This document shows, piece after piece, positions 1 through 55,900 of a DNA stretch of 64,000 nucleotides. The stretch lies in NCBI GenBank assembly GCA_029465975.1, contig CM055736.1:9987207-10051206 (forward strand). The letters run 5' to 3'. The position numbers and the translations under genes are program-made. Position 1 is the first letter of the stretch; the number at the start of each line of letters is the position of its first letter. Source of the DNA: Dallia pectoralis. Lineage: Eukaryota; Chordata; Actinopteri; Esociformes; Umbridae. The notes beneath the pieces were generated by a model that was given only the letters and a program-made list of their open reading frames with translations, was not told the origin of the DNA and ran no database searches.

Positions 1-1216
1 GGTAGTCACAAGCTAATGGACTGAACCTATATTATCCTGTTTACAAGCAGGTAGTCACGAGCTAATGGACTGAACCTATATTATCCTGTTTACAAGCAGG
101 TAGTCACAAGCAAATGGACTGAACCTATATTATCCTGTTTACAAGCAGGTAGTCACGAGCTAATGGACTGAACCCATATTATCCTGTTTACAAGCAGGTA
201 GTCACAAGCTAATGGACTGAACCTATATTATCCTGTTTACAAGCAGGTAGTCACGAGCTAATGGACTGAACCCATATTATCCTGTTTACAAGCAGGTAGT
301 CACAAGCTAATGGACTGAACCTATATTATCCTGTTTACAAGCAGGTAGTCACGAGCTAATGGACTGAACCTATATTATCCTGTTTACAAGCAGGTAGTCA
401 CAAGCTAATGGACTGAACCTATATTATCCTGTTTACAAGCAGGTAGTCACGAGCTAATGGACTGAACCCATATTATCCTGTTTACAAGCAGGTAGTCACG
501 AGCTAATGGACTGAACCCATATTATCTTGTTTACAAGCAGGTAGTCACAAGCTAATGGACTGAACCTATATTATCCTGTTTACAAGCAGGTAGTCACGAG
601 CTAATGGACTGAACCTATATTATCCTGTTTACAAGCAGGTAGTCACAAGCTAATGGACTGAACCTATATTATCCTGTTTACAAGCAGGTAGTCACAAGCA
701 AATGGACTGAACCTATATTATCCTGTTTACAAGCAGGTAGTCACAAGCTAATGGACTGAACCTATATTATCCTGTTTACAAGCAGGTAGTCACGAGCTAA
801 TGGACTGAACCTATATTATCCTGTTTACAAGCAGGTAGTCACAAGCTAATGGACTGAACCTATATTATCCTGTTTACAAGCAGGTAGTCACGAGCTAATG
901 GACTGAACCTATATTATCCTGTTTACAAGCAGGTAGTCACGAGCTAATGGACTGAACCCATATTATCCTGTTTACAAGCAGGTAGTCACAAGCTAATGGA
1001 CTGAACCCATATTATCTTGTTTACAAGCAGGTAGTCACGAGCTAATGGACTGAACCCATATTATCCTGTTTACAAGCAGGTAGTCACGAGCTAATGGACT
1101 GAACCCATATTATCCTGTTTACAAGCAGGTAGTCACAAGCTAATGGACTGAACCTATATTATCCTGTTTACAAGCAGGTAGTCACGAGCTAATGGACTGA
1201 ACCCATATTACCACAC
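1..1216. repeat. 49-bp minisatellite, about 25 copies
   Basis: Nearly perfect tandem copies of a 49-bp unit beginning GGTAGTCACAAGCTAATGG. Variation is concentrated at two sites (CACAAGC/CACGAGC and CCTATATT/CCCATATT), giving a few variant types that alternate along the array. It lies in the kif21a intron after exon 6 and runs off the left edge. I see no similarity to a neighbouring exon. Confidence 0.97.
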
Positions 1217-1753
1217 ACACCTGTTCCCTCCTAGTGAGTCCTGTAGTAGCCGGGTGAGTTTGGAATCTCTGTAAGGCACGTGGGTGGACCTCTTACTCCT
1301 GTCTCCCAGAGCGCTGATCACATTACCCAGCGCTAGCTGCAGAAAGAGAGAAAGAGCCGTCTATCACAGTACAGCATAAATCCTTCCTTTAATGTCCTTT
1401 AATGGTCAAGTTGTCAGAGGTGATGTCAGAAAGCATCATTAGAACATTGGAATATTATTTCTCCACCACCAGGGGGCTCTTGAGCTTTCCTTATTTCCTT
1501 TTGCATAATGTCCCGGTCCTACTGAACCGTCAGATGGAAACAGTTCACCCAAGTCATCCCAAATTGCATAATCACTGATCCTCTAAAACCTCGTAGAGAC
1601 TAATCGGGAAAATTATGATGCACTGTTACAGCATCACAAATTATTTAGGCTGAATTCCATTTCACCTGAGCCCATACTTCTAGTAATACTGTTATTCCAA
1701 TTAACATTGTACTCTAGTAACCATATCATATGTTATTGTACAACGAGTCTCAC
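1217..1753. other. kif21a intron 6, unique part
   Basis: Intron sequence between the 49-bp array and exon 6. No second gene or recognisable repeat seen. Confidence 0.7.
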
Positions 1754-30079
<28,326 letters not shown>

Positions 30080-30450
30080 GTCGAGGGCGGAATAATGGGG
30101 TCGTCGATGCTCGAACCACACTATAAATAGATTGATTTGCTTTTTCTTTATCCGCTTACAGCGACGGTCCAGAAGCGCCTACTACATAATAAATAAATAT
30201 ATGTAGGACTAACTCATGCGTAGTGTGCTATTCTCTGTCCAGCTAAATATCCTCTGGTCCAGGCACATTTATAATATAAACCTTATCTATGATATCCGAG
30301 GTTGCATTTTTAATGACATCGCACACTCGTACACAGGCCAATCGGTGACCGTGAGGATATAGAGAGAGAGAGAGCCATACACTTGCCTGGTTCTGCGTGG
30401 GTGGGAGGGACCCAACGAGAGAAACGTAAGATAGCCACGCCTCTCGGAAG
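30080..30450 (-). promoter_or_regulatory. kif21a: kif21a 5' UTR and promoter region
   Basis: Region just upstream of the kif21a start codon. It has CpG-containing stretches, a purine GA repeat (30360-30375), and near 30436 a CCACGCCTC box like KLF/Sp sites. No TATA box at a clear distance. Assigned by position only. Confidence 0.5.
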
Positions 30451-33400
30451 TACCCTACTTAATTCAAACAATCACTGAAGAAACATTATCTTAACATAAT
30501 TCAATAGAATAATCAAGTGAATGCGTATTGTTTCGAATGTTTCCCGAGTTCCCAGGAAAAAAAACGCTATATAAATGTAATGAATTATTATTTTTAATGT
30601 TAAACTATTTCTTAATGTCACCCACATGAAAGTCTGCTCAAGGCCAAATCATTTATTTGTTTAAGGCCCCGAGGCATCATCATTTGCTATATTACTGGAC
30701 ACTGGAATTTGTTCAATTTGTTCATGTTTCAATGCCATCCCTTTATAATACGCCATGCAGTTAATAACTTTAATCTAATTAAAATGCATCTTTTGTCATT
30801 CCAATTTGATGCGAATACGTTTCAGAAAGCGTTGTCTTTGCAATGGTGAATGAATAGTGCATGACACCATCGTGTGGCCATTGGTGGTATGTGTAGTACA
30901 ATCAGTTATATCCTCGTCCACTGGGTGGCAGTATTTGCTTATTAAATTGAATATCTCTTTCTCGACGTTCTGAGCGTCGCAGTCAATATTAATTTGAATA
31001 ATCCAAAAGGAAGCAAATAGAATAGCGGATGTAGGAAAATCTTGCGTTTCTGGTTTCTAAATCCAATACTGCATCAATAATAAAAAAAATAACAATGTTT
31101 GTCGTTGGGTTATGATTTTATTTACATGAAAATACATGTTTTAAATTAGAGTGTCATGAACCAAGCATATATTTTAGACATGTTTTAAAACGCATAACTG
31201 ACAAATATGGTTAATTAATTCATTAATTAAACAGGGATGTCCCAAGCACCTCATTATAATATTTATCTTAGATAAATTGAATGTTATAAGTTTCAACTGG
31301 TGTTGTATCGAACAGGGTAGCTCTCCGACCCAGGGAATAGCTTTGGAGAAGCAGAAACAAGAACAATAGCGTATAATAACGCACAGTACCGTTACAGAAT
31401 TATACAGCACAGGAAACCTGTAACCTGTTTTCTAACCACACGACATTTGAGAGGTTACCGAGGTCATACCACTTGTCGACCCTCGTCCCACAGGTGTAAA
31501 TCTCTTGACTGAAATTGCATGGTAATTGACTATAAGGACTATCACTACAGAAAAGCACAGAACCCCATGTACATGACATAACAGGAGTTTGTTCTTTAAA
31601 TTAAAAAAAGACATATAGCGCATGCATTGGATAGTATAAGAAAAAAACTACTTCATTAACATTTACTCTGCAATTAAATATGCATTGACACATGTTTCCA
31701 AATTACTGTAGATTAATGGTCTATGACAAAGTAAAATGCAGAATAAGTGTTACATTCAGATTATCCGCATAAAAAAACAATCACAAAGTCATTGCATCAA
31801 CGAGTTGTTGCAGGTCAACATGTGGAAATACTACTAGAGTATCTCTTCTGTTAACATATCAAACTATATTCAATACAATTTGACCATGATCCATAGACCT
31901 AGATATAGATAGCCATGTACAACCATTTCCTTTTGTACAGTTTCAAGCATTACATATTGATTGGGAACACTGATTCCTCTCACTCCATTGTTATTCTAAG
32001 ACATTTTAAGACACTGTTTCAGTCAGCAGGGCACACTTCCTGTCTACGGGTCTGAGGAGAGCAACACAATTTTTTAAATATTTTTTTAATTCATTTTACA
32101 TCACAAGGAAATCAGTTCTAACTATTTGAGGTGTGCCCATTCCGAGGACACACGGTATCGGTTAGAATCTGATTAGATGAGAAACCTGAATATGTAGATT
32201 CTATCCAAGCTTGTACAAATTTAACAGCAGTATATTACAAATGTCCATTAATATACTTCCATTAACAACCATTCATGGTGCATGCTATTGTAGCTCCCAC
32301 AATGCTTTCTGTTTAGCAATTGTTTTAAACAGACATTTCAAATAAAACTCGAATAACTGAAGCATCACTCACACAATCCATGCGAAGGAAAATATACAAT
32401 TAGGCCTTTAAAAAAGTAAACATTTCAATACAATGTAAAGTTTACATTACGTAAAGTTTCCATCCATCATTTATTATTTCCCTTGTCTTAGAAGACAGTT
32501 TAGCCTGAGACGTAGGGCTTAAGAGTGGTTAAAAGTGTTAATATTCTACATTGGTGATACTAATTCAATTCTGTGACACTGATATGCCACTGAATTCTGA
32601 AGGGTACAGGCCAATCAAATAACCCAGCACTGAACTTGGCACCAATCAGATCACCTAATGTTAAAGGGTATGTCTGATTGAATGTGCAGCGTAGGGGATA
32701 CAAAAAAGGCTACAGCACTTGGACTGCTCTTAGATTTGACCCATAGTAACCTCAGCAGAGCTGAGCAAAATGCTTTTAAACTTTACGGTACATACACAGG
32801 TTTTCACAGAGAAAAATACTGTTGAGAACATAGGCAGCAGTGTCAAACAACAAAATGACCTACATTAAAAAAAATGTCATGACATTGTCACACAAAAAAC
32901 GGTTCACAGTATACAGTCTGAGATTGCTGGTAACACGTTTTAGCGTTGAACTAAGTTGACTTCTGTTCGGGCGGATGTTACAAGGTAACGGTTAATTAAA
33001 TGTTGTCGTGAAACACACTGTAAACATTGCGCTTGACGATGTGACATGTCTGCAGGAGGGGACTAAAAACAGTGGAGGGAAAAACAAGATCACCCTACAC
33101 CGCAGATGTTAGCCTAGCGACACTGAATGAAACATTGCCAGATGGTGCGGATGAGTGTGTGTGCCCGCGAGCGTACGTGCGCACGTGTGAGTGAGCCCTG
33201 TCCAAATAGCCCGTCGTGCTCTGCTGGAAGAAACACAGAGAGCCTCAAAATCCATTGTATTTGTTCGGTAAAGCAGGACTTAAAGCTGAGCAACAGCTGT
33301 GTCACTCGCGCAGTAACCTCCATTAATGGCCTTTGCGATAGCATCTTGTAGCCTGCGCTAACAAAGGCAAATCAGGTCGCCGTCATCATAGTGTAGCTAG

Positions 33401-33943
33401 GATGAGGTATAGTATTTAGAATGTATGAATTGACTGCAGATCTTTGTAAAGTACACATCCAATCATAACATGGAGAAGTCAAAACAAGCCAGGGGTTGAC
33501 ATAAAAAAAATGGACGCCAATAAATAAAGTTCTGGCCAATTAGTTTGGGGTTATTGGGCTCCAAAAGATTCTTGCGATTAGCTTTCGATTTAGCGATTAG
33601 CTTTGACCTTTATGAACATCTTGCTGATTGTAAAACCCTGTGTCTGAGTGAGTTAAGTTGTTCGATAATCCATTCTAATAAAAAGCGTAGTACTTTAGCA
33701 CTAGATAAAAAGTGCCTGCTAATAGCGAGTAAAGTGCTAGGAATTAAACTACACCACATTGTTCAAACAAAAAATTTGTCAGAGAGTCAATCTTGCAATC
33801 TTTCCAGTGCTGAAAACATCTAAAATAATATTATTGATTAATTAAAAAACCCAAAGCTGGAAATGTCTTGGAATATGCAGTTGTTCAGTGTGCGTTCCAA
33901 AAAAAAATACCTTCAGACCGTTTAATGAAATTGTTCCATACTT
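30451..33943. other. kif21a-abcd2 intergenic interval, probably including abcd2 3' UTR
   Basis: About 3.5 kb of A+T-rich unique sequence between kif21a exon 1 and the abcd2 stop. abcd2 is transcribed towards it. A minus-strand AATAAA lies near 32469 and an ATTAAA near 33919, only about 20 bp past the stop. No additional gene recognised. Confidence 0.55.
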
Positions 33944-49139
<15,196 letters not shown>

Positions 49140-49929
49140 CTTTCCACCTGAATTCTTTGCGACGCAGACGCCAGTTAGTCCCTATTGTTGACACAAGTCC
49201 ATGGTACATTCATCGCGCCTTGTTGGTATATCATCGGTGTGATCTTGATAAAAAGACCAACGGAACACACACGCACATGTGATACGACGGTGCGATGCGA
49301 TGCATCAGGCTGAAAACCGCTACGTTCCAGCGCATATTTCCGTCGTTCGGTTACGGTGTATATGACGTAGGCAAAAAAAACCCGGAAGAAGACGCTGCCT
49401 GGTGGCGCGAGGGACGTATTTAAATGAGCTCCTGCTGCTGTACTGTCTACTGTACATACCCATATTATAATTATATTAATATTATATTAATATTATGTCT
49501 ACTGTACATACCAATATTATAATTATATTAATATTATATTAATATTATGTCACTGTACTTACTGTACCGCCCCAGTATTTGCCTACATCGAATAAACGAA
49601 TATAATTAAAAATAATAATAATGTCCACTATGCTTGCTGTTATTGTTTTTAATAAATGACAAACATGATATGTTTGATAATTGATAGGGACATACTTACA
49701 ACTTCAATTTGCATATTATTGTCTCGTGCATATTGTCACGCTCCCTGTAGCTGTCAACTGATATATATTATTATATCAAGTTCATTATGAGGAAATGTAA
49801 CGGGAACGTGAATTTAAATTAATTAAAGCTAGAAACGCGTTTATCATTTGAGATATATTTCAAAATGGCTTATGAAATATGTTGGCAAATGTGTAAACCC
49901 TAATTAATGTGTGTTGTTATGAGGACAAA
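49140..49929. promoter_or_regulatory. Shared divergent promoter region of abcd2 and redic1
   Basis: 790 bp between the two opposite start codons. The abcd2-proximal third is G+C/CpG-rich and contains a CRE-like TGACGTAG (near 49361) and an ETS-like CCCGGAAG (near 49381). The central part is A+T-rich with a 53-bp direct duplication. No TATA box in a clear position. Assignment as a bidirectional promoter is inference from arrangement. Confidence 0.6.
49440..49560. repeat. 53-bp direct duplication, A+T-rich
   Basis: Two consecutive nearly identical copies of a segment GTCTACTGTACATACC(C/A)ATA followed by repeated TTATATTAATATTA words, in the abcd2-redic1 interval. Confidence 0.85.
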
Positions 49930-49952
49930 ATGAACTGGGTCGGTGGTTCAAG
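49930..49952 (+). CDS. redic1: redic1 coding exon 1
   Basis: 23 bp, encodes MNWVGGS plus two bases of Arg, donor AAG|gtaagt. Identical in sense to the mammalian protein start. Confidence 0.9.
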
Positions 49953-52900
49953 GTAAGTTTATGTAAACCATCATGCTATGCTAACGCTTAGCTGGTACAT
50001 TTGACTGTAGTAGTATAGCTATAACTATTAAAATTTTATTTAGAAATGTTTGACCGAAGACACTGATATTTTAAAAGGTTTTAAAACTAGGCTCTTACTA
50101 GCTTTGTAGCTAATAAAATGGTAATATGGTTGCTGCATCAAAAGTTATTAATGTTTCAATAATTGGACAATAGGAATGCGTTGTGAATTCAATTGGTAAT
50201 GTTACTCCACATATGTACGTTAGTTTCATTATGCATCCAATGTTTTATAATTACACAGTGAGAAGTTATTTGCTTATTTAGTCAATACAGTATAGGACCT
50301 TGTTACATGTAACTAACTTTAGATCAACTCCAGTTAATTCTCAGATATTATTTATTATACCCAGGCGACAGTATACCCAGGTGAAAGTATACCCAGGTAA
50401 AAAGAGGACAGTGAGTGGAAATACAATTGAGTCTTTCACACTGTGTGTGCCTCGCTACAATACGGTTGTTACCGGTGTTGTGCCGAATTCTTACTCCCTG
50501 CCAGAATCTGACTGCCGGCGCGAGCACGCGCATGACGACAATTTGTGTCGCCTCGCCAGCTGCTAAAACAGACATGCGCAAGAAATTACTTGATAGCGAT
50601 TTAATTTGTGTCGTTATGGTAAAGTTTTTACTCCTAAACATGAACATCATTACTAAAGAGATTTGACTTTACTGCCTGCACATTTTCTTTATGAAAACAA
50701 AACAGTGCTGCCAAAATCATACTCCCCTATGTAAAATACTTATTATTGAATATAAACACTTATGCTTTTTTGTAGGTAGTCTTTAGGATGTGATGTGTCA
50801 CCAGAATGAGTTATTTGGGTGCCTGACCCTGCTAAAGTGATCTCAGGGTGGGGGGTGTGAATTCGGCAATGCTGCCAAAATCATACTCCCCTATGTAAAA
50901 TACTTATTATTGAATATAAACACTCGTGCTTTTTTGTAGGTAGTCTTTAGGATGTGATGTGTCTCCAGAATGAGTTTTTTTTTTTTTTTCTTATTGTATA
51001 ATTGTTTTGAATAATTAAAAGTAATTTCCTGTTGTCTCAACGTAAACCCACCCACCCAGTCACTCACTCACAATTATTGCCGAATTCACACCCCCCTCCC
51101 TTAATCACTTTAGCTGGGTCAGACACCCAAATAACTCATTCTGGTGACACATCACATCCTAAAGACTACCTACAAAAAAGCACGAGTGTTTATATTCAAT
51201 AATAACTATTTTACATAGGGGAGTATGATTTTGGCAGCATTGCCGAATTCACACCCCCCTCCCTTAATCACTTTAGCTGGGTCAGACACCCAAATAACTC
51301 ATTCTGGTGACACATCACATCCTAAAGACTACCTGCAAAAAAACACAAGTGTTTATATTCAATAATAGGTGTTTTACATAGGGGAGTATGATTTTGGCAG
51401 CATTGCCGAATTCACACCCCCCACCCTGAGATCACTTTAGCAGGGTCAGGCACCCAAATAACTCATTCTGGTGACACATCACATCCTAAAGACTACCTAC
51501 AAAAAAGCACGAGTGTTTATATTCAATAATAAGTATTTTACATAGGGGAGTATGATTTTGGCAGCATTGCCGAATTCACACCCCCCACCCTGAGATCACT
51601 TTAGCAGGGTCAGGCACCCAAATAACTCATTCTGGTGACACATCACATCCTAAAGACTACCTGCAAAAAAACACAAGTGTTTATATTCAATAATAGGTGT
51701 TTTACATAGGGGAGTATGATTTTGGCAGTACTGTTTTGTTTTCATAAAGAAAATGTGCAGGCAGTAAAGTCAAATCTCTTTAGTAATGATGTTCGTGTTT
51801 AGGAGTAAAAACTTTACCATAACGACACAAATTAAATCGCTATCAAGTAATTTCTTGCGCATGTCTGTTTTAGCAGCTGGCGAGGCGACACAAATTGTCG
51901 TCATGCGCGTGCTCGCGCCGGCAGTCAGATTCTGGCAGGGAGTAAGAATTCGGCACAACACCGGGTCCAAAGATTTTAACTCTGGTTTTAATTCAGGAGT
52001 TGAGTAGAGCGCCCCCTAGCGTGTAGTTACAAGGTTGTAATGGACATGTGTCTATTGTGAATATTTCAGAAACCGGTTTATGATGAGAAATGACATGAAA
52101 AAGCAGAGGGTAAGTTAAACCTACGACGACCTCAAATAATCTGGTTTTAGAAAAACAATATTTTATCAATTTTACTATTGGTGACATGAAACAACTTTGC
52201 CTCTATATGATCAGGAGTTCTTTGAAAAGAAGAAAGTCCAGAGAAAGATGAAAACATTAGAAATAGCGACTTCACCTGAAGGAGCCAGCTGTGGCAGTAT
52301 GGACCTGGTGAATTTATTCATTGTAAACCAGATTGCTTTAAAGAAAAAGAAAAAAGGTGAGTTTATATACATTGAGCTTATAGGTTAACTTATCACATAA
52401 AACAGGATCCCGTTCACAATAACAACTTGGTCTGTTCCAGATGAGCCAAATATAACTCACATCCCTGATGCAAGAGGACCAAAGACCATGAGAGAGAGGA
52501 CACTGGAGCTACCCATGAGCCCCTGCTCTCCTTCGAAGCTTAGCCTTGAGGAGAGCCAGCCTCTGTATAGGTATCAGGCAAAATACATGTGAATCGGTTG
52601 CTCGTCAATGTCAGTCAAGTGCTTGTAACGGTTAGTATACTTTATTGATGTCATTTAGCACCCAGGCTGCTAGAAAGAGAAAGCACTGCATTCCTGATGG
52701 ATTCAAGGGTAGACAGGTCAGTCACATCGACTCACACAATGTATAATCCCCCCCCCCCCAATGACACCAATACATATTTATTCACATCTGTGTACTCCGC
52801 CTACTCAACATCTGAGCATACAATTTGCAGTTTGCTGAATGGAAATCTGGGCTCCACCTATTGACCTTTTGCTGATTCATTTATTGTCGCCAACAGCTCT

Positions 52901-55900
52901 CACCAGTTCTGGAGTCTAACGTGTCTGACTCCAGTGTGTTAGACTATCAGCATCACTTCCAGAACACCCTGAGTCCTTTCTCATCACCCTCCACGTCAGT
53001 CTGTTCTTCAGGGTCAGGCCTGTTCTTCCCACAGCAGGGAGCACAGGTCCACCCACATCCTCACTGTTCCGCCCTACCCTGGGACAACTCCACCTTAGAG
53101 CAAGGCCAGGTACCCCAAAACATGATCACTTTTTACCCTTCTGTTACCAGGTGAGTATGCTAAGTACAGATTCTAATTTAAAGCCACAACCTGTGAGGTA
53201 TAAGGGTGCATTCCTAGGGATATAACTTTAAAAGTCTAACGTTTCTTAAGCATTAATTGGCCAAGAAACATAACTGTAATGTATTCAGTATTTTTTATTT
53301 CTAGTTTAGACCTTTCTCTCAGCCAGGAGGGAGAGAGCATGTCTCAAGGGACAGAGGATTTAATGTGTTCCAACATCAACTGAGCACCTGCTCAGTCTCC
53401 AGAGGAATGTTTGGAACAGAGTGCGAGTGAGTACTGAACTGAAATGTTATTATCTTACTTGAAGCAAATCTGGATTGTCTTTACTCAACATAGGTTCATA
53501 AATTGTATATATTAGGAATCTATTTCCTGGTTGCAATTGTTTTTTTGATCGCTTGCGTGAAGATATCAGTATTTGTTGACGCGTTCCATATTACCGTGCA
53601 TTAACTAAAGAGGCATGCCTCTCTCTACCCAGAATCCCAGAGAGCGGAGACCATGTCCTTAACTCTGTGGCGTTCTCTCTCAAACTAACGGAGGGAAGAC
53701 ACCACCCCGAGGATTTCTCTCTCAGAGATCAGACAATAGATTTCTCTTTCAACCCATCAGACAGTGAGGAGCGACATGAAGAAGCTCTCTGGGGCTTCAG
53801 TAATGGGAAATATGGAAATGAAGGTACTCATGCATCACAAATTGCTCCCTACCCCTTGAATAGTGGGGTTCCCTTTGGGACACAGATATGGTCTAGTGTG
53901 CGTTGTGTGGGCTATCATATCCCTCTGCCAAAACTATCATACGTGTATTAGAACATCTTTCTATACTTTCATATGTTGAAATTCACCCCAGCAGTTCACT
54001 TTAAGAAGGGAAAGCCTAAGATATATCTAAAGGAGGAAGCACTGACAGCGTCTTTCAGAGAGGTGAATGAATCACAGAGAAGAGATCCTGAACTGACTCA
54101 GGTAGTTATAGGCAGCAGTAACATATAAGGTGTTTACTGACACCTAGTGGTCAAATTCAAATAGTAACCCGTGCTCAAGTCAACAAAGCATAATCACATC
54201 AATCAATTCAATGTATTTTATAAAGCCCTTTTTACAACAAAGTTGTCACAAAGTGCTTTTACAAATACCCAGTGGGAGCCCGACGGAGCACATATCAAAA
54301 AGTTGATACACAGCGGCTAGGAAAAACTCCCTGATGGGTCGAATTAAGGAAAAACTTAATAAGCAACCCGGCTCTGATGGGTGGCCAGTCCTCTTCTGGA
54401 AGTGTTGGGTTGTGTATCAACTTTTTGATATGTGCTCATGTCGGGTTCAGACTGGGTATTTGTAATAGTTAAGTTTAATAATTAATACAAGAATTTTTTT
54501 AAATGCAGAGAGTCTTAGTAAAGATAGCTTCTAAATACTCATACCCATTATGACCTGTAAGGCAGAATTGATCCTAAATAGGCAAATATTATGTTATATT
54601 AATATTATATGGTGAGGAGAAATGTATTGATACAATGTATGAAAACCTGTTTAATTGTCCATTTTCCAACAGGTTTCCAACTACGCTGTCAGCTCATGTA
54701 CGTGCAACATTCACAACTCTATTCTAAATGATTTTCTGTTCACCATCAGGCTTAACACAGACCACACCATTCCCCCATATATTTCCCTATCCCCTATAGT
54801 GTTTATAATGTCATAGGTGGGATGGGGTCTCAGAAGGGTCAAACATAGTAAGGACTAACCTACAGTTGTTTCTTCAGCTTGTCCTGGATACAGTCATGGT
54901 GGTACCGTTAAATGTTGGGAATCACCGGGCAGTTATTCTGAAAGAGAACATCACGTCTGTTCAAACTCTGATGAGGTGTGTAAACATCTAGTACTGTAAC
55001 ATCTATTTGCATTGATTCATACTTACTTTACTTGTAGTGTCTGGTAAATAATGACGTTCCTTCTGTTATTCTATTTAATTACTGTAGTATCACCGGGATA
55101 CCATCTTTATGTTGGCTAACTTATAACAAGAATGTAATCTGTGTTCTTGCTCTCTCGTCAACTACATTGCTTCCATGTGGACAACAGGGGACTTGACCAT
55201 CACGTGCAGATTTGACACTCTGGCTAAATGTTTTTTGCATTTATCTGTAAATGTTGTATCAGGAGAAGAGTGGCCACCGGCAGAACCAAGGTGGATCCAC
55301 ACAGCCACACCAAAAAAGGTCCCATAGAGAATTGTCACCCAACCAGGCTCCGTCGACCATATCCTCCTCTGAGATGCTGTCAGTCTGCCCAGTTACTGAG
55401 GACTGTGACAGTCAGGCTATGGTTATTGGTGATCAGTATGTCCAATCCCGTACTCTTTCTGAATCACAAAGCTCGGACCGTCACCCAGAAAAGACAGCAC
55501 TCAGAACACAGGAAACACGGGATATGGCGACACAAACTGTCACCGATGTCACCTCAAAATGTCCCACATTCGATGCTTCAACTCAGTGTTGTTTTAGAGC
55601 AGAGTTTAAAGCGAACGTTCTCTTGGACAAAAAATCGATAAACCCATCTATGTATGGTGTAACACTGATTCCAACCACTAGAGGGAATGCAAGTCCCAGA
55701 GATGAGTCTATGAGACAACGAACACACAGAGCGTCATCAGACGCTGTCGTGAGCGCAGGAGAGCACACGCCCTGGACAGAATCAACAGCTAGAGAGCTCA
55801 AGGCTGGACCTGGGCAGCCCCCATCAGTCATCCCTTTAAACATTGACTGTCACGCTAACACTGAGAGTAGAGTGGGTATTCAGAGACCTACCACGCTCAC

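Noticed and set aside
53305..53309. Acceptor ctag|TTTAG for redic1 exon 7
   Set aside because: It gives a frame that stops within the exon. The acceptor five bases later continues into exon 8.
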